A DNA stretch of 64,000 nt from Leptospira interrogans (lineage in GTDB: Bacteria > Spirochaetota > Leptospiria > Leptospirales > Leptospiraceae), in contig NZ_FTNA01000001.1 in assembly GCF_900156205.1 (NCBI RefSeq), forward strand, positions 186,001-250,000. Reading direction: 5' to 3'. Below the pieces are notes generated by a model that had not been told where the DNA came from, made no database searches, and was given only the letters and a program-made list of their open reading frames with translations. Below, piece after piece: positions 37,044-51,171 of the stretch (position 1 is the stretch's first letter; each line of letters begins with the position of its first letter). The position numbers and the translations under genes were made by a program.

Positions 37044-37306
37044 AAGACAATTAGCTTCCTTAAAATGTTTCCATTTTTTTGAGAGATTACATCTTTTAGC
37101 AGTGTATTCTTTAAGAAAATAGTTGTCGCCAATTTGAAAACAATTCTGATGTTTTCAAAGAAACTTTTCAAAGTGAAAAAATAGAAATACAATTCACAAA
37201 ACAGTGATTTAATCCCGTTATTTAAATCGAAAATTGTTAAATCATTTCCAAATTGAATCAGAAAACGTTTAAGAATAGTTTCTAAGTAAAGAGGTCAATG
37301 GCATAA

Positions 37307-38764
37307 ATGCTTTTATTACGCTTTTTTAAATTTACTTATCTTTTCCTAATTGTATGTGTTATCCAATGCACTACAACCGGAAGTTCACCTATTGAGTCCG
37401 TAATTCTAAATTTTAATAAAAACAAAAAAAGTTATAAAATCGGAGTGATAGACTTTATTCATTCCGAAAAACAGACAAACAAATACAATTCCATGATTTC
37501 CGATTTGTTCATAGTAGAATTATCAAAAGATTCTTCTAATATTTTAGTCGAAAGAACAAAACTTGCAGAATTATTAACAGAACATTCATTAGAATATTCT
37601 GGTCTTCTTGATTCTGACCAAGCCAGAAAATTAGGAAAAATAATTCCGATTGATCTCATTCTTACTGGATCTTATTCGATTCAAAAAATACAAACGCAAG
37701 AAGAAATTAAAATATCAGGACGTTTTATTCATGTTGTAACGGGCGAAATCGTTTATGCTTTTAATACTACAATCACTCAAGAAAATCAAGACTCAATAAC
37801 GAATCAAAATTCCTCTCAACAAACGACACCGGAAAAAAAATGTCCTGGCAACTTAGAAATAGAAACTCTTTTAAAAGATTTATCTACGGAGTCTAAGATT
37901 CAAGAACTCGTTCAAAAAGCAAAGAAAGTATCCTTTCAAGAAGAATGTGGAAAAATTCACGGCCTGATATTATCGAGTTTTATTCGTCATAAAATTGATT
38001 CAAAAGAATATAATATTTTCTTAATGGATTCTTTAAAAAAATTTCAAAACCCAGACGAAAATTATCGAGTTTTGGACAGCCTACGTTATTTTCAATTGGA
38101 TAAGCGTATAGATGAAGAAGAATGGTTATCTGGAAAAGATGTAATCCAGAGGGTTCCCGTCGGAGGTCTAACAAGATATATTGTATATTTATTAAATATA
38201 CAATCCGAAACAAATAAACAACTCATTCTAAAAAGAGCAGACGAAATTATGGAGTTGGGAATTCAAAAGAAAATAGGAAGACCCGTCGCCATACGTAAGG
38301 AAGAGATTGTACTTTCTATTTTATACGCTTTACAAGATTCTAAAGCGTTTTTGGATTCGGATTTGACAGCGCTTGTATTTTTTGATAAATATAAAAATAT
38401 CGTATTTGATACTTCTGCAGAAACGAATAAAGTTTTTTCTATTTTTGATTTTTTATCCAATCACTATTTTAAAGAAACAAACGAAAATAAAAAAGAAATG
38501 ATCTTTTTAAGAATTCAAGATTTCTTAAGTTCTGTAAATATCTCAGAGCAAAAAGAAAAGAAATTAGATGACTTTCTTGGAAAACTCATTTCAGCAGCGG
38601 GTAGGTCTAAAACATCTGAAGCGACATTATACAAAACGAATTTTAAAAGTCTGTTCCAGTCTTTATCAAAAGAAATTTGTGTGATTGTGGATAAAAACCC
38701 TTATCCAGCCCAAAAAACTTCTAGAATCAAATTTCTTTCGGAAAACGAATGTATTTGCAAATGA
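37307..38764 (+). CDS. CsgG/FlgO-like lipoprotein
   Basis: A 485-residue protein. The N-terminus (MLLLRFFKFTYLFLIVCVIQC, Cys 21) is a lipoprotein signal peptide. Residues about 40-165 match a CsgG/FlgO-like fold: KIGVIDF at a first strand, then a helix, ILVERTKLAELLTEHSLEYSGLLDSDQARKLGKIIPIDLILTGSYS and a closing strand pair. Proteins with this domain attach to or form pores in the outer membrane or affect surface structures. The C-terminal 300 residues are alpha-helical and charged, with no recognised domain. AGAGG about 10 bp upstream supports the start. The gene is isolated from other plus-strand genes. Confidence 0.7.
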   Translation: MLLLRFFKFTYLFLIVCVIQCTTTGSSPIESVILNFNKNKKSYKIGVIDFIHSEKQTNKYNSMISDLFIVELSKDSSNILVERTKLAELLTEHSLEYSGLLDSDQARKLGKIIPIDLILTGSYSIQKIQTQEEIKISGRFIHVVTGEIVYAFNTTITQENQDSITNQNSSQQTTPEKKCPGNLEIETLLKDLSTESKIQELVQKAKKVSFQEECGKIHGLILSSFIRHKIDSKEYNIFLMDSLKKFQNPDENYRVLDSLRYFQLDKRIDEEEWLSGKDVIQRVPVGGLTRYIVYLLNIQSETNKQLILKRADEIMELGIQKKIGRPVAIRKEEIVLSILYALQDSKAFLDSDLTALVFFDKYKNIVFDTSAETNKVFSIFDFLSNHYFKETNENKKEMIFLRIQDFLSSVNISEQKEKKLDDFLGKLISAAGRSKTSEATLYKTNFKSLFQSLSKEICVIVDKNPYPAQKTSRIKFLSENECICK

Positions 38765-38827
38765 TTCATTCAAATTCGCTATCGATTTCTATATATTAGA
38801 ATAACATGAATTTTGAAAATAATTTCT

Positions 38828-38945
38828 AAATAACGTGAGTTCAACGTAAAAAAACGAGAAAGAATTTTCTAAAAATATGAGTCCCTACAATTTTAGAATT
38901 TGTTCGTAAAATCGTGATTTGCTGGAGTTCTTCCCACATTTAAAA
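38828..38945 (+). repeat. Family C element (copy C6)
   Basis: ataacgtgagttcaacgta at the left, then gagaaagaattttctaaaaa, gagtccctacaattttagaa, tttgttcgtaaaatcgtgat and cttcccacattt. No recognisable right terminus. Confidence 0.65.
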
Positions 38946-38972
38946 AAAAATTGTTGTTTTGAAAGGAATTTT

Positions 38973-38997
38973 GCACCTCGTTATTTTACCGAGGTGC
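38973..38997 (-). terminator. Hairpin downstream of the small lipoprotein gene
   Basis: GCACCTCG (38973-38980) and CGAGGTGC (38990-38997) are perfect complements with a 9-nt loop, 15 bp after the stop of the minus-strand gene. There is only a weak T-run on either strand, so it might stabilise the transcript rather than terminate it. Confidence 0.5.
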
Positions 38998-39011
38998 GAA
39001 AGGAAAAAATT

Positions 39012-39289
39012 TTATTTTTTACAAGCCTGAATAGCTGGGATACTTTTTGCGGATTTAAGACAAGTAAGATCAAATTTTCCAGACATACATTCTTTTTGTA
39101 ATACTGGAACTAGAGTAGCTTTCATAGTTGCGATGTTTGCTGCGTCTTCAGGTTTTTGTCCAGCAGTTAGATTTGTCAACATTTCATCTACAATAGGAGC
39201 ACATTCTTCAGCTGAATGTTTAGCACCTCCACACATTACGGTCAATGAAAGAACCGCGGCTACACTTAGGGAAATCATAAGAACTTTTT

Positions 39290-39293
<4 letters not shown>
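39012..39293 (-). CDS. Short Cys-rich lipoprotein, Leptospira-type
   Basis: A 93-residue lipoprotein precursor. Signal peptide MKKVLMISLSVAAVLSLTVMC with Cys 21 as lipidation site (VMCGG). The mature part is helical with five more Cys or near-Cys positions (EECAPIVDEML, QKECMSGKFDLTCLKS, QACKK), consistent with a small disulfide-bonded protein. It resembles a family of short Leptospira lipoproteins of unknown function (TIGR04454-like, from memory). Its ATG overlaps the TGA of the GH5-like gene (ATGA), so translation is coupled, but AGAGGAAG also gives it its own ribosome binding site. This pairing with a glycosidase gene is the only functional clue. Confidence 0.75.
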
Positions 39294-41254
<1,961 letters not shown>

Positions 41255-41381
41255 AATATTCCCCGAATTGAATTCCTTTATTTATTTGCTTTTATGATGT
41301 TTTGATTCATAAAGAACATTGAATTTAAAGAGCCAATACAAACTCTCAATCGATTGCTCTAAAGATCACAATTCAAATCGT

Positions 41382-42260
41382 CTATTCTCTGAATTGAATT
41401 CTTGCATCTTCGTATCCACGGCTGATCAGATAGTCCGCTTGCACTTGGGAAAAGTTAAGAATACTTCCAAATCCCAAAGAAGTTCTAGGGCCAATCGTTC
41501 TGATTTTGAGCTCGGGTCGATCCGCACTTGGAATAGATAAAAGAGAAGAAAGTTTAGATTTCTTCCCCTTCCTCTTTTTTTTCTCAAAGTTTAAATTGGA
41601 CATCACGGTTTGATAGGATCCGATCAGTGAGAGTTCAAAAACTCTTTCTATACCTTCTCTTCTTGTTTTAGGTAATCCCATATCAATTCCTCCAACAGGA
41701 GAAAGAAGTACCACAACAATATCAGTAGCTCCTCGTTCTACAGCGGGTAAAATGGGCGTATTTGCCATAACACCTCCGTCCCAATGAGGTTTTCCATCCA
41801 CATACTGCCAAGGGAAAAACATGGGAATCGCAGAAGAAGCCATTACGTGTTCTATATCAATTTCCTTATTTCTAAAAAATACAAGTTCCGCTGTGAGAAT
41901 ATTAACAGCAGTAATGATTACTTCCGTAGGATTTTTTCTCAAATTGCGAAAATCCAAATGAGAATAGAGTAAGTTTTTAAGAGGAGTTGTATCGGTCAAA
42001 GGAGAATAACTTTTAACGAAGATATCTACTAGATCGTTCCAGATAGAATAGCGCATCACTTTCTTAGCTTCAATGGATTTCCATAACTTTGTGATTTCTG
42101 CCGAATTCATTCCGCATCCCATCGCCGTCGCAGTGATCGCACCTACAGAAGTTCCGCAAATAATATCTGGCTTGAATTGAATTTCTTCTAAATACCGAAG
42201 TACACCCGCTTGATAAGCGCCTCTGGCTCCACCTCCGGATAAAATAAGGGCTCGTTTCAT
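41382..42260 (-). CDS. Patatin-like phospholipase (RssA-type)
   Basis: A 292-residue patatin-fold protein. The N-terminus has the canonical oxyanion motif LSGGGARGAYQAGVL (residues 7-21), the nucleophile elbow GTSVG with S38, and the catalytic Asp in HWDGGVMANTPI (D161). All catalytic elements are present, unlike the slightly atypical patatin at 33 kb. The C-terminus has a basic cluster (KKKRKGKKSK) followed by another beta-rich part. No signal peptide. It hydrolyses acyl chains of phospholipids or related lipids in family members; the target is unknown. AGGTAG upstream of the ATG. A short ORF with an independent strong Shine-Dalgarno sequence lies just upstream. Confidence 0.85.
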   Translation of the reverse strand: MKRALILSGGGARGAYQAGVLRYLEEIQFKPDIICGTSVGAITATAMGCGMNSAEITKLWKSIEAKKVMRYSIWNDLVDIFVKSYSPLTDTTPLKNLLYSHLDFRNLRKNPTEVIITAVNILTAELVFFRNKEIDIEHVMASSAIPMFFPWQYVDGKPHWDGGVMANTPILPAVERGATDIVVVLLSPVGGIDMGLPKTRREGIERVFELSLIGSYQTVMSNLNFEKKKRKGKKSKLSSLLSIPSADRPELKIRTIGPRTSLGFGSILNFSQVQADYLISRGYEDARIQFRE

Positions 42261-42272
42261 TCTACCTGAATC

Positions 42273-42537
<265 letters not shown>

Positions 42538-42706
42538 TAGACCACCTCCTTTCGTGTAGCAGCAAAATATTCTGTCTCATTGAAATGTCAAGAACAGAGT
42601 AGTTTTTTTGAGTCAATTTTCAAAACAAAACTCAAATCGAAATGTATGAGTTCCCACATTTTAAGGTTATAAGCTGTACAATACAAATAAATACTAAAAA
42701 CAAAAT

Positions 42707-42809
42707 TAGAGTTGTTGAAAAATTCCATAGCGGCGATTCACAGAACTGCTTCACTCAACCATTTCATGAAACAAAAACAAGATGAAGAATTCATTTTTCA
42801 ACAACTCTA
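42707..42809. repeat. Family F element, intact (copy F1)
   Basis: 103 bp. TAGAGTTGTTGAAAAAT at the left is perfectly complementary to ATTTTTCAACAACTCTA at the right. Interior with ccatagcggcgattcac and actgcttcactcaaccattt. The rest of the gap (42538-42850) shows a gagttcccacatttt motif near 42650 and no other gene. Confidence 0.75.
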
Positions 42810-42850
42810 TTAACATCTAGATCATTGAATCTAATTTTACGCAAACATAT

Positions 42851-44052
42851 TCAAGAAACCGCTTTTACTTTGGAAATTAATATCAACGCAATTAGATTAA
42901 ATCCCATCGCCAAATAACCAGCTATATCGTAATTTTGATAAGGAGCAGTAGGACTCGCCGCCACTAAAATACTTCCTCCGATCGTAGCCCCTAAACCGGA
43001 AGCAAGGTTTTGTAATGCGGAGATTACTGTCATAAAACGACCTCGATCCCTTGGCTCCGTCGTGGAAGTGATCAACGCCAAAGCAGGAATCCATCTTCCA
43101 GATACAATCACCATAAAAGTTGTAGTTAGAATCAATACGTTTGACCTAAATTGGTCATGATAAAAATAGGAATACAAGATAAAGGAACTAGAATATAGAA
43201 TACTTTGTGCTTTCCAATTTTATCCGAGGCAATCCCAACTCCTCTGGAAGAAAAAAACGTAACGAGCCCTCCAAAAAAATAGATCCAAGAAATATTTTCT
43301 TTAGGAATTCCTACATTTCTTTCCATATAAGGAGCAATAAAAGGAATTACGGTAAAACCACCAAGAATTACAAACATAATCAACATATAAGAAGCCATAT
43401 ATCTTTTATAGGTGAAAATTCTTAAAAAATCCTTAACCGGATCTTCTTCTCCTGTAGATTGAAACGGAGGAATACTAGGTAGATGATAATACATTAAAAC
43501 TAAAATAGGAAGACTCAAAAGAACGATTCCCGCAAAAGACATGTTCCAACCATAAAATTCAGCCACCTTTAAACCTAAAGGAATTCCGATCACCGAAGAA
43601 ACAGAAAAAGCTCCCATAATTGCACCCATTGCCCTTCCCCTCCGATCCATAGCGATCACGTCTCCTACAATCGCAAAAATGACAGAGCTTAAAATTCCCC
43701 CGAACGAACCTGAAATGATTCTAGCAACCAAAAGCAAATGATAAGAATTAGCGACTGCACAAAAAGCGGTTCCAATAATAAAACCAAAATACAAAAAAAT
43801 CGCCGCAGACTTTCGATTGAATCGATCAATCAATAGAGCCCCTACAATTCCTGCACAAAAAGCACTGTATGTATATGCAGAAATTAAAAATGAGAATTCT
43901 CTCGGATTGATATAAAACGATTCTTGAAAATAACTTCCCAGAGGCATCATAATTACAAAATCCAGGATATGGGTAAATTGAATCGATGCTAATACGAAAA
44001 TTAATATCGGCTCCGATTTTACGTGAATGTTACGAATAGGATGGGAAGACAT
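42851..44052 (-). pseudogene. MFS transporter disrupted by a one-base frameshift
   Basis: Two overlapping minus-strand frames together encode a roughly 400-residue major facilitator protein. The first part (44052 to 43132) covers about the first 306 residues, with motif-A-like IDRFNRKSA after helix 2 and helices through IFIMTNLG. The second frame (43177 to 42851) resumes at NVLILTTTFMVIVSGRW and finishes helices 10-12. The break is near 43132-43145, where the minus strand reads GGTCAAACGTATTG; one extra A in the AAA run would restore a single frame. So this is either a real pseudogene, a phase-variable run, or a sequencing error. Substrate unknown; family resembles arabinose-efflux-like drug transporters. 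Confidence 0.8.
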
Positions 44053-44564
44053 ATTGGATAAACTTGTGAAATATAGATTTTCTGTAGATAGAAAAACAAC
44101 AAAAATGAATTGAACTTCACTATTTCTTTCTAGAAAATTCTCTAAAAAATTTCACGATTCTGGGAATTCTGGACTACAAAAATAAACGTTTATTGTAATA
44201 TTCAGATACTACTCAGAACTATAAAATAAAGTACCCAGTATTATTTTGCACTGAAACAGGGTTTTGTAAAAAAAATTTATGATACTCAAATTTAATAGGA
44301 ATCAGTAAAATACAAAATAAATTGAAAACCTTATGAAAGTTATTTCGATTTTATAAAAAGAAAAATAGAAAAGTTCAAGGTAGAACTGAATCTTTTTAAG
44401 AACAATACAATTCCCAGATCGAATGATTGCTGATTGGTTAAACTATTGAATTTCTAAAACACCCATACAAACCAGCAAACATTTTTCCTGAACGGCCGAT
44501 CCATAGAGACGTTCGCTGAGTTTCACGATTCATGTTTAGATTACATTTATAGTAAGGAAAAAAA
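44053..44564. other. Gap with a B element and D-like fragment
   Basis: Contains a reversed B copy at 44210-44307 and a D-like fragment at about 44485-44530 (cggccgatccatagag, gacgttcgctgagtttc). AAGGA at 44554-44558 is the ribosome binding site of the next gene. No other gene is recognised. Confidence 0.5.
44210..44307 (-). repeat. Family B element, reversed (copy B6)
   Basis: TActcagaactataaaataa at the left and caaatttaataggaatcagTA at the right, TA at both edges, about 98 bp; interior gcactgaaacagggttttgt shared with other B copies. Confidence 0.7.
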
Positions 44565-45854
44565 TTGAGATTTAAAACCAACAATCCATTCATTTCAGCA
44601 GACTTGGCTGTTTCTTCCGTAAAATCAGGACAAAGAGTTTTTGTCCACAGTGTTGCTGCCGCACCTACTCTTTTAATCCAAGCCTTAACCTCTCGCGCAA
44701 ACGAACTGACTAATGTCGAAATGATCCATCTTCACACCGAAGGTAAAGCTCCTTATGCAGAACCTGGTATGGAAGGAAAATTTTTTACGAATTCTTTATT
44801 TGTAGCAGCGAACACTCGAAAAGCAGTCGAAGAAGGCAGAGGAGATTATATTCCAATTTTCTTAAGTGAATGCCCTTCCTTATTTCGAAAAGGAATCCTT
44901 CCTATAGACGTCGCGTTGATACAAGTTTCCCCTCCCGACAAACATGGATTTTGTTCCCTCGGAGTTTCGGTCGATATTAGCAAAGCAGCGACGGAAACGG
45001 CAAAAACAGTCATCGCACAAGTAAACGTGAACATGCCTCGTACTCATGGAGACGGAATCATTCCTATAAATAAAATTCATTCTTTTGTAGAAGGGCACCT
45101 TCCCTTACACGAACATTTTTCAGAAGAACCTTCAGATATAGAACTTGCCATCGGCAAAAACGTAGCCTGCTTAGTCGAAGACGAGGCCACGTTACAAATG
45201 GGAATCGGAGCCATTCCAAACGCAGTACTTACTTGTCTGACTTCTCATAAGGATTTGGGAATCCATACAGAAATGTTTTCGGATGGCGTGATGGAACTCG
45301 TTCAAAAAGGAATCATAACAGGAATTCACAAGAAAAAACATCCTGGCAAAATTGTTTCCGGCTTTGTGATGGGAACTAGAAAACTTTATGATTTTATAGA
45401 TGATAATCCAGAAGTTTCAATGTTAGATATTGGTTATATCAACGATCCTCATGTGATCCGAAAAAACCCAAAAGTCACAGCGATCAATTCCGCAGTTGAA
45501 GTAGATTTAACCGGTCAAGTTTGTGCAGATACGATCGGTACAAGACAGTATTCCGGAGTAGGAGGTCAAATGGATTTTATCCGAGGAGCTTCGCTTTCCG
45601 AAGGAGGCAAACCAATCATCGCCCTCCCTTCCACCACGTCTAAAGGAGAATCTAGAATCGTTTCTTTATTAAAACCGGGAGCAAACGTAGTAACGACCAG
45701 AGCTCACGTCCATTTTATCGTAACCGAATACGGAATCGCAAATTTATACGGAAAAAATTTAAGACAAAGAGCCAAAGAACTAATTTCAATCGCACATCCA
45801 AATCACAGAGAAAATCTAGAAAAAGAGGCATTGGCCCGTTTTCGGATTTTTTAA
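44565..45854 (+). CDS. Acetyl-CoA hydrolase/transferase family CoA transferase
   Basis: A 429-residue protein similar to 4-hydroxybutyrate/acetate CoA-transferases and succinyl-CoA:acetate transferases (Cat1-like class I). Features include SGQRVFVHSVAAAPTLLIQAL near the N-terminus, IQVSPPDKHGFCSLGVSVD, LQMGIGAIPNAVLTCL with the GIGxxP motif, and VTEYGIANLYGKNLRQRA near the C-terminus. The active-site Glu of the family is expected around EMFSDGVMEL (H.EMFSDG). The reaction moves CoA between acyl-CoA and a free acid; the acyl partners cannot be told. The start is TTG with AAGGA six bases upstream; the next in-frame Met is about 50 residues later, so TTG is the credible start. Confidence 0.85.
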   Translation: MRFKTNNPFISADLAVSSVKSGQRVFVHSVAAAPTLLIQALTSRANELTNVEMIHLHTEGKAPYAEPGMEGKFFTNSLFVAANTRKAVEEGRGDYIPIFLSECPSLFRKGILPIDVALIQVSPPDKHGFCSLGVSVDISKAATETAKTVIAQVNVNMPRTHGDGIIPINKIHSFVEGHLPLHEHFSEEPSDIELAIGKNVACLVEDEATLQMGIGAIPNAVLTCLTSHKDLGIHTEMFSDGVMELVQKGIITGIHKKKHPGKIVSGFVMGTRKLYDFIDDNPEVSMLDIGYINDPHVIRKNPKVTAINSAVEVDLTGQVCADTIGTRQYSGVGGQMDFIRGASLSEGGKPIIALPSTTSKGESRIVSLLKPGANVVTTRAHVHFIVTEYGIANLYGKNLRQRAKELISIAHPNHRENLEKEALARFRIF

Positions 45855-46182
45855 AAATTAGAAAGACTTCTATAAAATTCCAAAACAATATTTTTTATGA
45901 AGAATTATTTCTTAAACACAACCTTTTGACTACAATTGATCGCCTAAAGTCTACTTCAATAGTCTCCTTTAAAATCAAATTTCTACATGAAATCGCCGTT
46001 TTACGACCTTTATCTATCAAAATTCATTTTACAGAGATCCCTAGATTGATTGCAAAATAGTAATCGTTAGATACACAAAATGGTTCAACCCAGTAAAAGA
46101 CATATTCGTTTTAAAAAATTTCTTGCGGAGAGAATTTGAAAATTCATACTTCATTTTTGGCTTCGGCCAAACGGAGATAAAG
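45855..46182. other. Intergenic gap with a possible E-like element
   Basis: At about 45866-46042, CTTCTATAAAAT and ATTTTACAGAG can pair, like family E ends but much further apart (about 175 bp). A cgccgttttacgacc segment resembles text in other E and G interiors. Weak evidence; no gene is seen. Confidence 0.35.
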
Positions 46183-46641
46183 ATGAATTTGAAAGCGCTT
46201 TCCTGGATCGGTTTCCTATTATTGACCCTACCAATTTTGTCGGTTCCAACTCCCCCTACGTTGGAAACCCAGGTCAAAAATTCAGACTACATTGCGTTGA
46301 CCAGAATTACAAATGTTCGAGAAACAAAAATCTCGGAAACTTCCATTTCGGTCACAGCGACAATTGAAATCCTAAAACCTTGGAAAGGCGCCGAAAAACT
46401 TCCTCCTAAGTTTGAAATCGGTTTTATGATCTTTCCCGAACTTTTAGGTAAATGGCTCAAGGCTTCTCCTCCCGAAGGAGATTATATTTTGTTTTTAAAT
46501 CAAAAAAAGGTCAAGGATAGCAAGGGCAATGAATCTTCCTTAATCGTTCTTTACGAACCACATCCTTTCGCATTTAAGGAATATTCCAGAGCGATAGAAA
46601 ATGAGATTGTAGAAGTCGTCCGATCCCAAAAAGGAAATTAA
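46183..46641 (+). CDS. Small exported protein of unknown function
   Basis: A 152-residue protein from the ATG at 46183, chosen because GGAG (46173-46176) is ideally spaced and because it begins with a signal peptide (MNLKALSWIGFLLLTLPILSVP); the longer frame from 46123 would bury it. The mature part looks like a single beta-rich domain (VKNSDYIALTRITNVRETKIS, TATIEILKPWKGA, GDYILFLNQKKV). I do not recognise the family with certainty; the layout resembles small periplasmic proteins with an Ig-like fold. It ends 12 bp before the papain-like protease gene, so they are very likely one operon and the product might be an inhibitor, chaperone or partner for the protease (inference from position only). 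Confidence 0.75.
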   Translation: MNLKALSWIGFLLLTLPILSVPTPPTLETQVKNSDYIALTRITNVRETKISETSISVTATIEILKPWKGAEKLPPKFEIGFMIFPELLGKWLKASPPEGDYILFLNQKKVKDSKGNESSLIVLYEPHPFAFKEYSRAIENEIVEVVRSQKGN

Positions 46642-46646
46642 GAGGA

Positions 46647-49053
<2,407 letters not shown>

Positions 49054-49142
49054 TTGAGATCTTTGTCCCAAACTTTTAAAAAATCGGAGAAACACAATTG
49101 TTTTAATGACCGATTTGGTTTGGGACATTTCTTAGTTTTAGG

Positions 49143-49246
49143 GAATCTCTATAAAATAGTTTTTTCATTTTTGTGATAGTCGTAAAAGGGCAATTTTATA
49201 CAAAAATTCGTTTGGAATGATTACCCTTTTCGAATTTTATAGAGTT
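49143..49246. repeat. Family E element (copy E2)
   Basis: GAATCTCTATAAAAT at the left and ATTTTATAGAG at the right. The interior catttttgtgatagtcgtaa matches cattttgtgac-type text in copy E3. Confidence 0.6.
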
Positions 49247-49374
49247 TTTTAATTCATCAAAAAATTAGAATATATTGATTTTCTAAAGAATCTCATATTT
49301 GCCTCTAGATCTGCCGAGCATCCTAAAACACGACACAATACCCGTAAAAAGCATTTTATTGAGTTCAAGAAGCG

Positions 49375-49495
49375 AGACACTTTCGCTTTATAAAAATGTG
49401 GGAACTACAACGAAAATTGAACGACGTTAGAATTACTCGAAAGTTCGCAAATTGCCAAATACCTAAATTTGTGGGAACTACTACAACAAAAGAAC
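49375..49495 (-). repeat. Family A fragment, reversed (copy A5)
   Basis: Reading in reverse: the right half of the A core, with the ggtatttggcaatttg junction also seen in copy A4, followed by cgaactttcgagtaattc and gtagttcccacattt. Both termini are absent. Confidence 0.55.
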
Positions 49496-49510
49496 ACTAA
49501 AAAACTATAA

Positions 49511-49635
49511 ATTAACGTGAGTTCAATATAAGAAGATAAAAAACAATTTTCTAAAAGTATGAGTTCCTACAATTTTAGGATTGATTCTTAAAATCCTGAC
49601 TTGTGGTAATTCCCACATTTTTGTAGAATTCAATG
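49511..49635 (+). repeat. Family C element (copy C7)
   Basis: ttaacgtgagttcaatataa at the left, then caattttctaaaagtatgag, gttcctacaattttaggatt and gtggtaattcccacattttt. The right terminus is not clear. Confidence 0.6.
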
Positions 49636-49713
49636 TCTCACTATTTGAGTATAACAGGTTTTAGAGTTTCTTGTTTAGTGAAAAATATGTCCTTATAACT
49701 AAACTCACATTTT

Positions 49714-51066
49714 CTATGGAACGAGTTCCAATTTCCTTGCAAGTTCGAATATATTTCCTTTTTCTTTCAACTGTAAGAGAAGTTCCTCAGAAGTCAAAAT
49801 CTGATTTACTACCGCCTCTGGAAGATCCTGCATATCCTTAAAAATTTCTTTATATTCTTTAATGGAAATCTTTTTACAAAAAAGATTGGCTTGGAAATAG
49901 TAAACTTGATGCGTAAGTAAAAAGTTCAAAGAATCAATGTCTTCCAAAGCCTCCGCCGTAATGATCGCTTCCCGATTGTCCGAAAGCCTTCTACAATAAT
50001 CTATAAACGCCAAGTTATCTAAAAATTTGGTAAGATCCTGATCTGCTTTGAATTTAAAACTGATCGGATCTAGTTTGAACTCTTTGATCATCTCTCCTAA
50101 ATCCAAAACAATCTGATGGCTTTGGCTTTTGACTCCAAAATCGTCCGCCGCAAAACTAATTCCAAAATTCCAAAATCTTTTACAAACATTTTTAAGAGTA
50201 ACGTCTTTTTCTTCGTACGGTTTTTCGATCAATTCCATTCTTACTAGAAATGGATTTAGATTTTGGTCGAGTAGAAGATTATGAAAGCGTGTTACTTTTT
50301 CGTCCGTATCAAAAGTATCAATGAGAGTTTGAGGGGAAATATTAAATTTTAAAAGACCGGGAGCTCCGTTACAACACATAGTCAACTTTTCTAATATTAA
50401 CAGTTCGATTCGATTTAGATCTTGATCGTGAGGAATATCTCGAATTAAATCCGCATAACCAGCGTAAGCTTCTCCGCCCACAAACACTTCTCCACCCTTC
50501 ATAGAATATGTTTGCGTTTTATGATTATAATGAATGATCGGTTGAATGACAGCGTCTGCTTTTTCTCCTGCAAAGTAATCATTAACTCGATTCAGATAAG
50601 TCCAACTCCAACGAATTAGATTATCCTGTAAGTTTTTAAGAGAAGAAACTTCCAACTCATGAAAGATTTCATCCACATAGGAAATATAATTACACTGTGT
50701 TCTTGCAATTCCAAAATCGAAATTCATAGAACCACTTTTGATCGATATCTCTCTCAATTTTCCAAGAAGAGAATCAAAATTTAAAAAACCATTCGAACCG
50801 TTTACTCGAAGTGGAGCAACTCCAATCAATAGGCTCTTTTTATCTCCATAACAGTAATAAGTGTAATGACCTTCCGCTCCTGGATATAATTCAGAAATTT
50901 TGATAGGAACGAGTTGTAGGAAATCGAGAAAGGATAAGGATTTTATATCTTGAAATCGAAGAAGAACAATTGGTTTTCCTCGATTTTCGTTGATAAATAT
51001 GTTCTTGAATTGTTCAATTTCACCTTCGTCAAAGGATAGGATCTTAGGACTTTTATAAGTTGTCAT
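49714..51066 (-). CDS. EAL-like domain protein, probably catalytically impaired
   Basis: A 450-residue soluble protein. The N-terminal 150 residues are of unknown type; residues about 160-400 resemble an EAL domain: GGEAYAG in place of EAL, FNISPQTL, VRMELIEKP, ISFAADDFGVKS, FKFKAD instead of the usual FIKID, ITAEALED, and YFQANLF. The E, N, E, DD, E and Q positions are more or less kept, but the usual KID lysine region is altered (FKFKAD). This suggests weak or lost hydrolysis and possibly c-di-GMP binding only. The protein has no membrane segment. AAAGG upstream of the ATG. It follows the UDP-glucose pyrophosphorylase gene in the same direction by 105 bp. Confidence 0.7.
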   Translation of the reverse strand: MTTYKSPKILSFDEGEIEQFKNIFINENRGKPIVLLRFQDIKSLSFLDFLQLVPIKISELYPGAEGHYTYYCYGDKKSLLIGVAPLRVNGSNGFLNFDSLLGKLREISIKSGSMNFDFGIARTQCNYISYVDEIFHELEVSSLKNLQDNLIRWSWTYLNRVNDYFAGEKADAVIQPIIHYNHKTQTYSMKGGEVFVGGEAYAGYADLIRDIPHDQDLNRIELLILEKLTMCCNGAPGLLKFNISPQTLIDTFDTDEKVTRFHNLLLDQNLNPFLVRMELIEKPYEEKDVTLKNVCKRFWNFGISFAADDFGVKSQSHQIVLDLGEMIKEFKLDPISFKFKADQDLTKFLDNLAFIDYCRRLSDNREAIITAEALEDIDSLNFLLTHQVYYFQANLFCKKISIKEYKEIFKDMQDLPEAVVNQILTSEELLLQLKEKGNIFELARKLELVP

Positions 51067-51171
51067 TTTAGCCTTTGTGATTCAAAAAATCTTTTCGGAT
51101 TATTTCATTTGAACCAGAACGTTTAAACAAGTTCAAATAAAAGATCCGATAAATGATTTTCTTTGTAAAGC

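Larger units (their letters stand above)
49054..49713. other. Gap with hairpin, E element, A fragment and C element
   Basis: Immediately after the protease stop, TGTCCCAAAC (49064-49073) and GTTTGGGACA (49118-49127) form an inverted repeat with further pairing inside (aaaaatcgg / ccgattt); it may act as the terminator. It is followed by E2 (49143-49246), a reversed A fragment (49375-49495) and C7 (49511-49635). No ORF. Confidence 0.55.
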
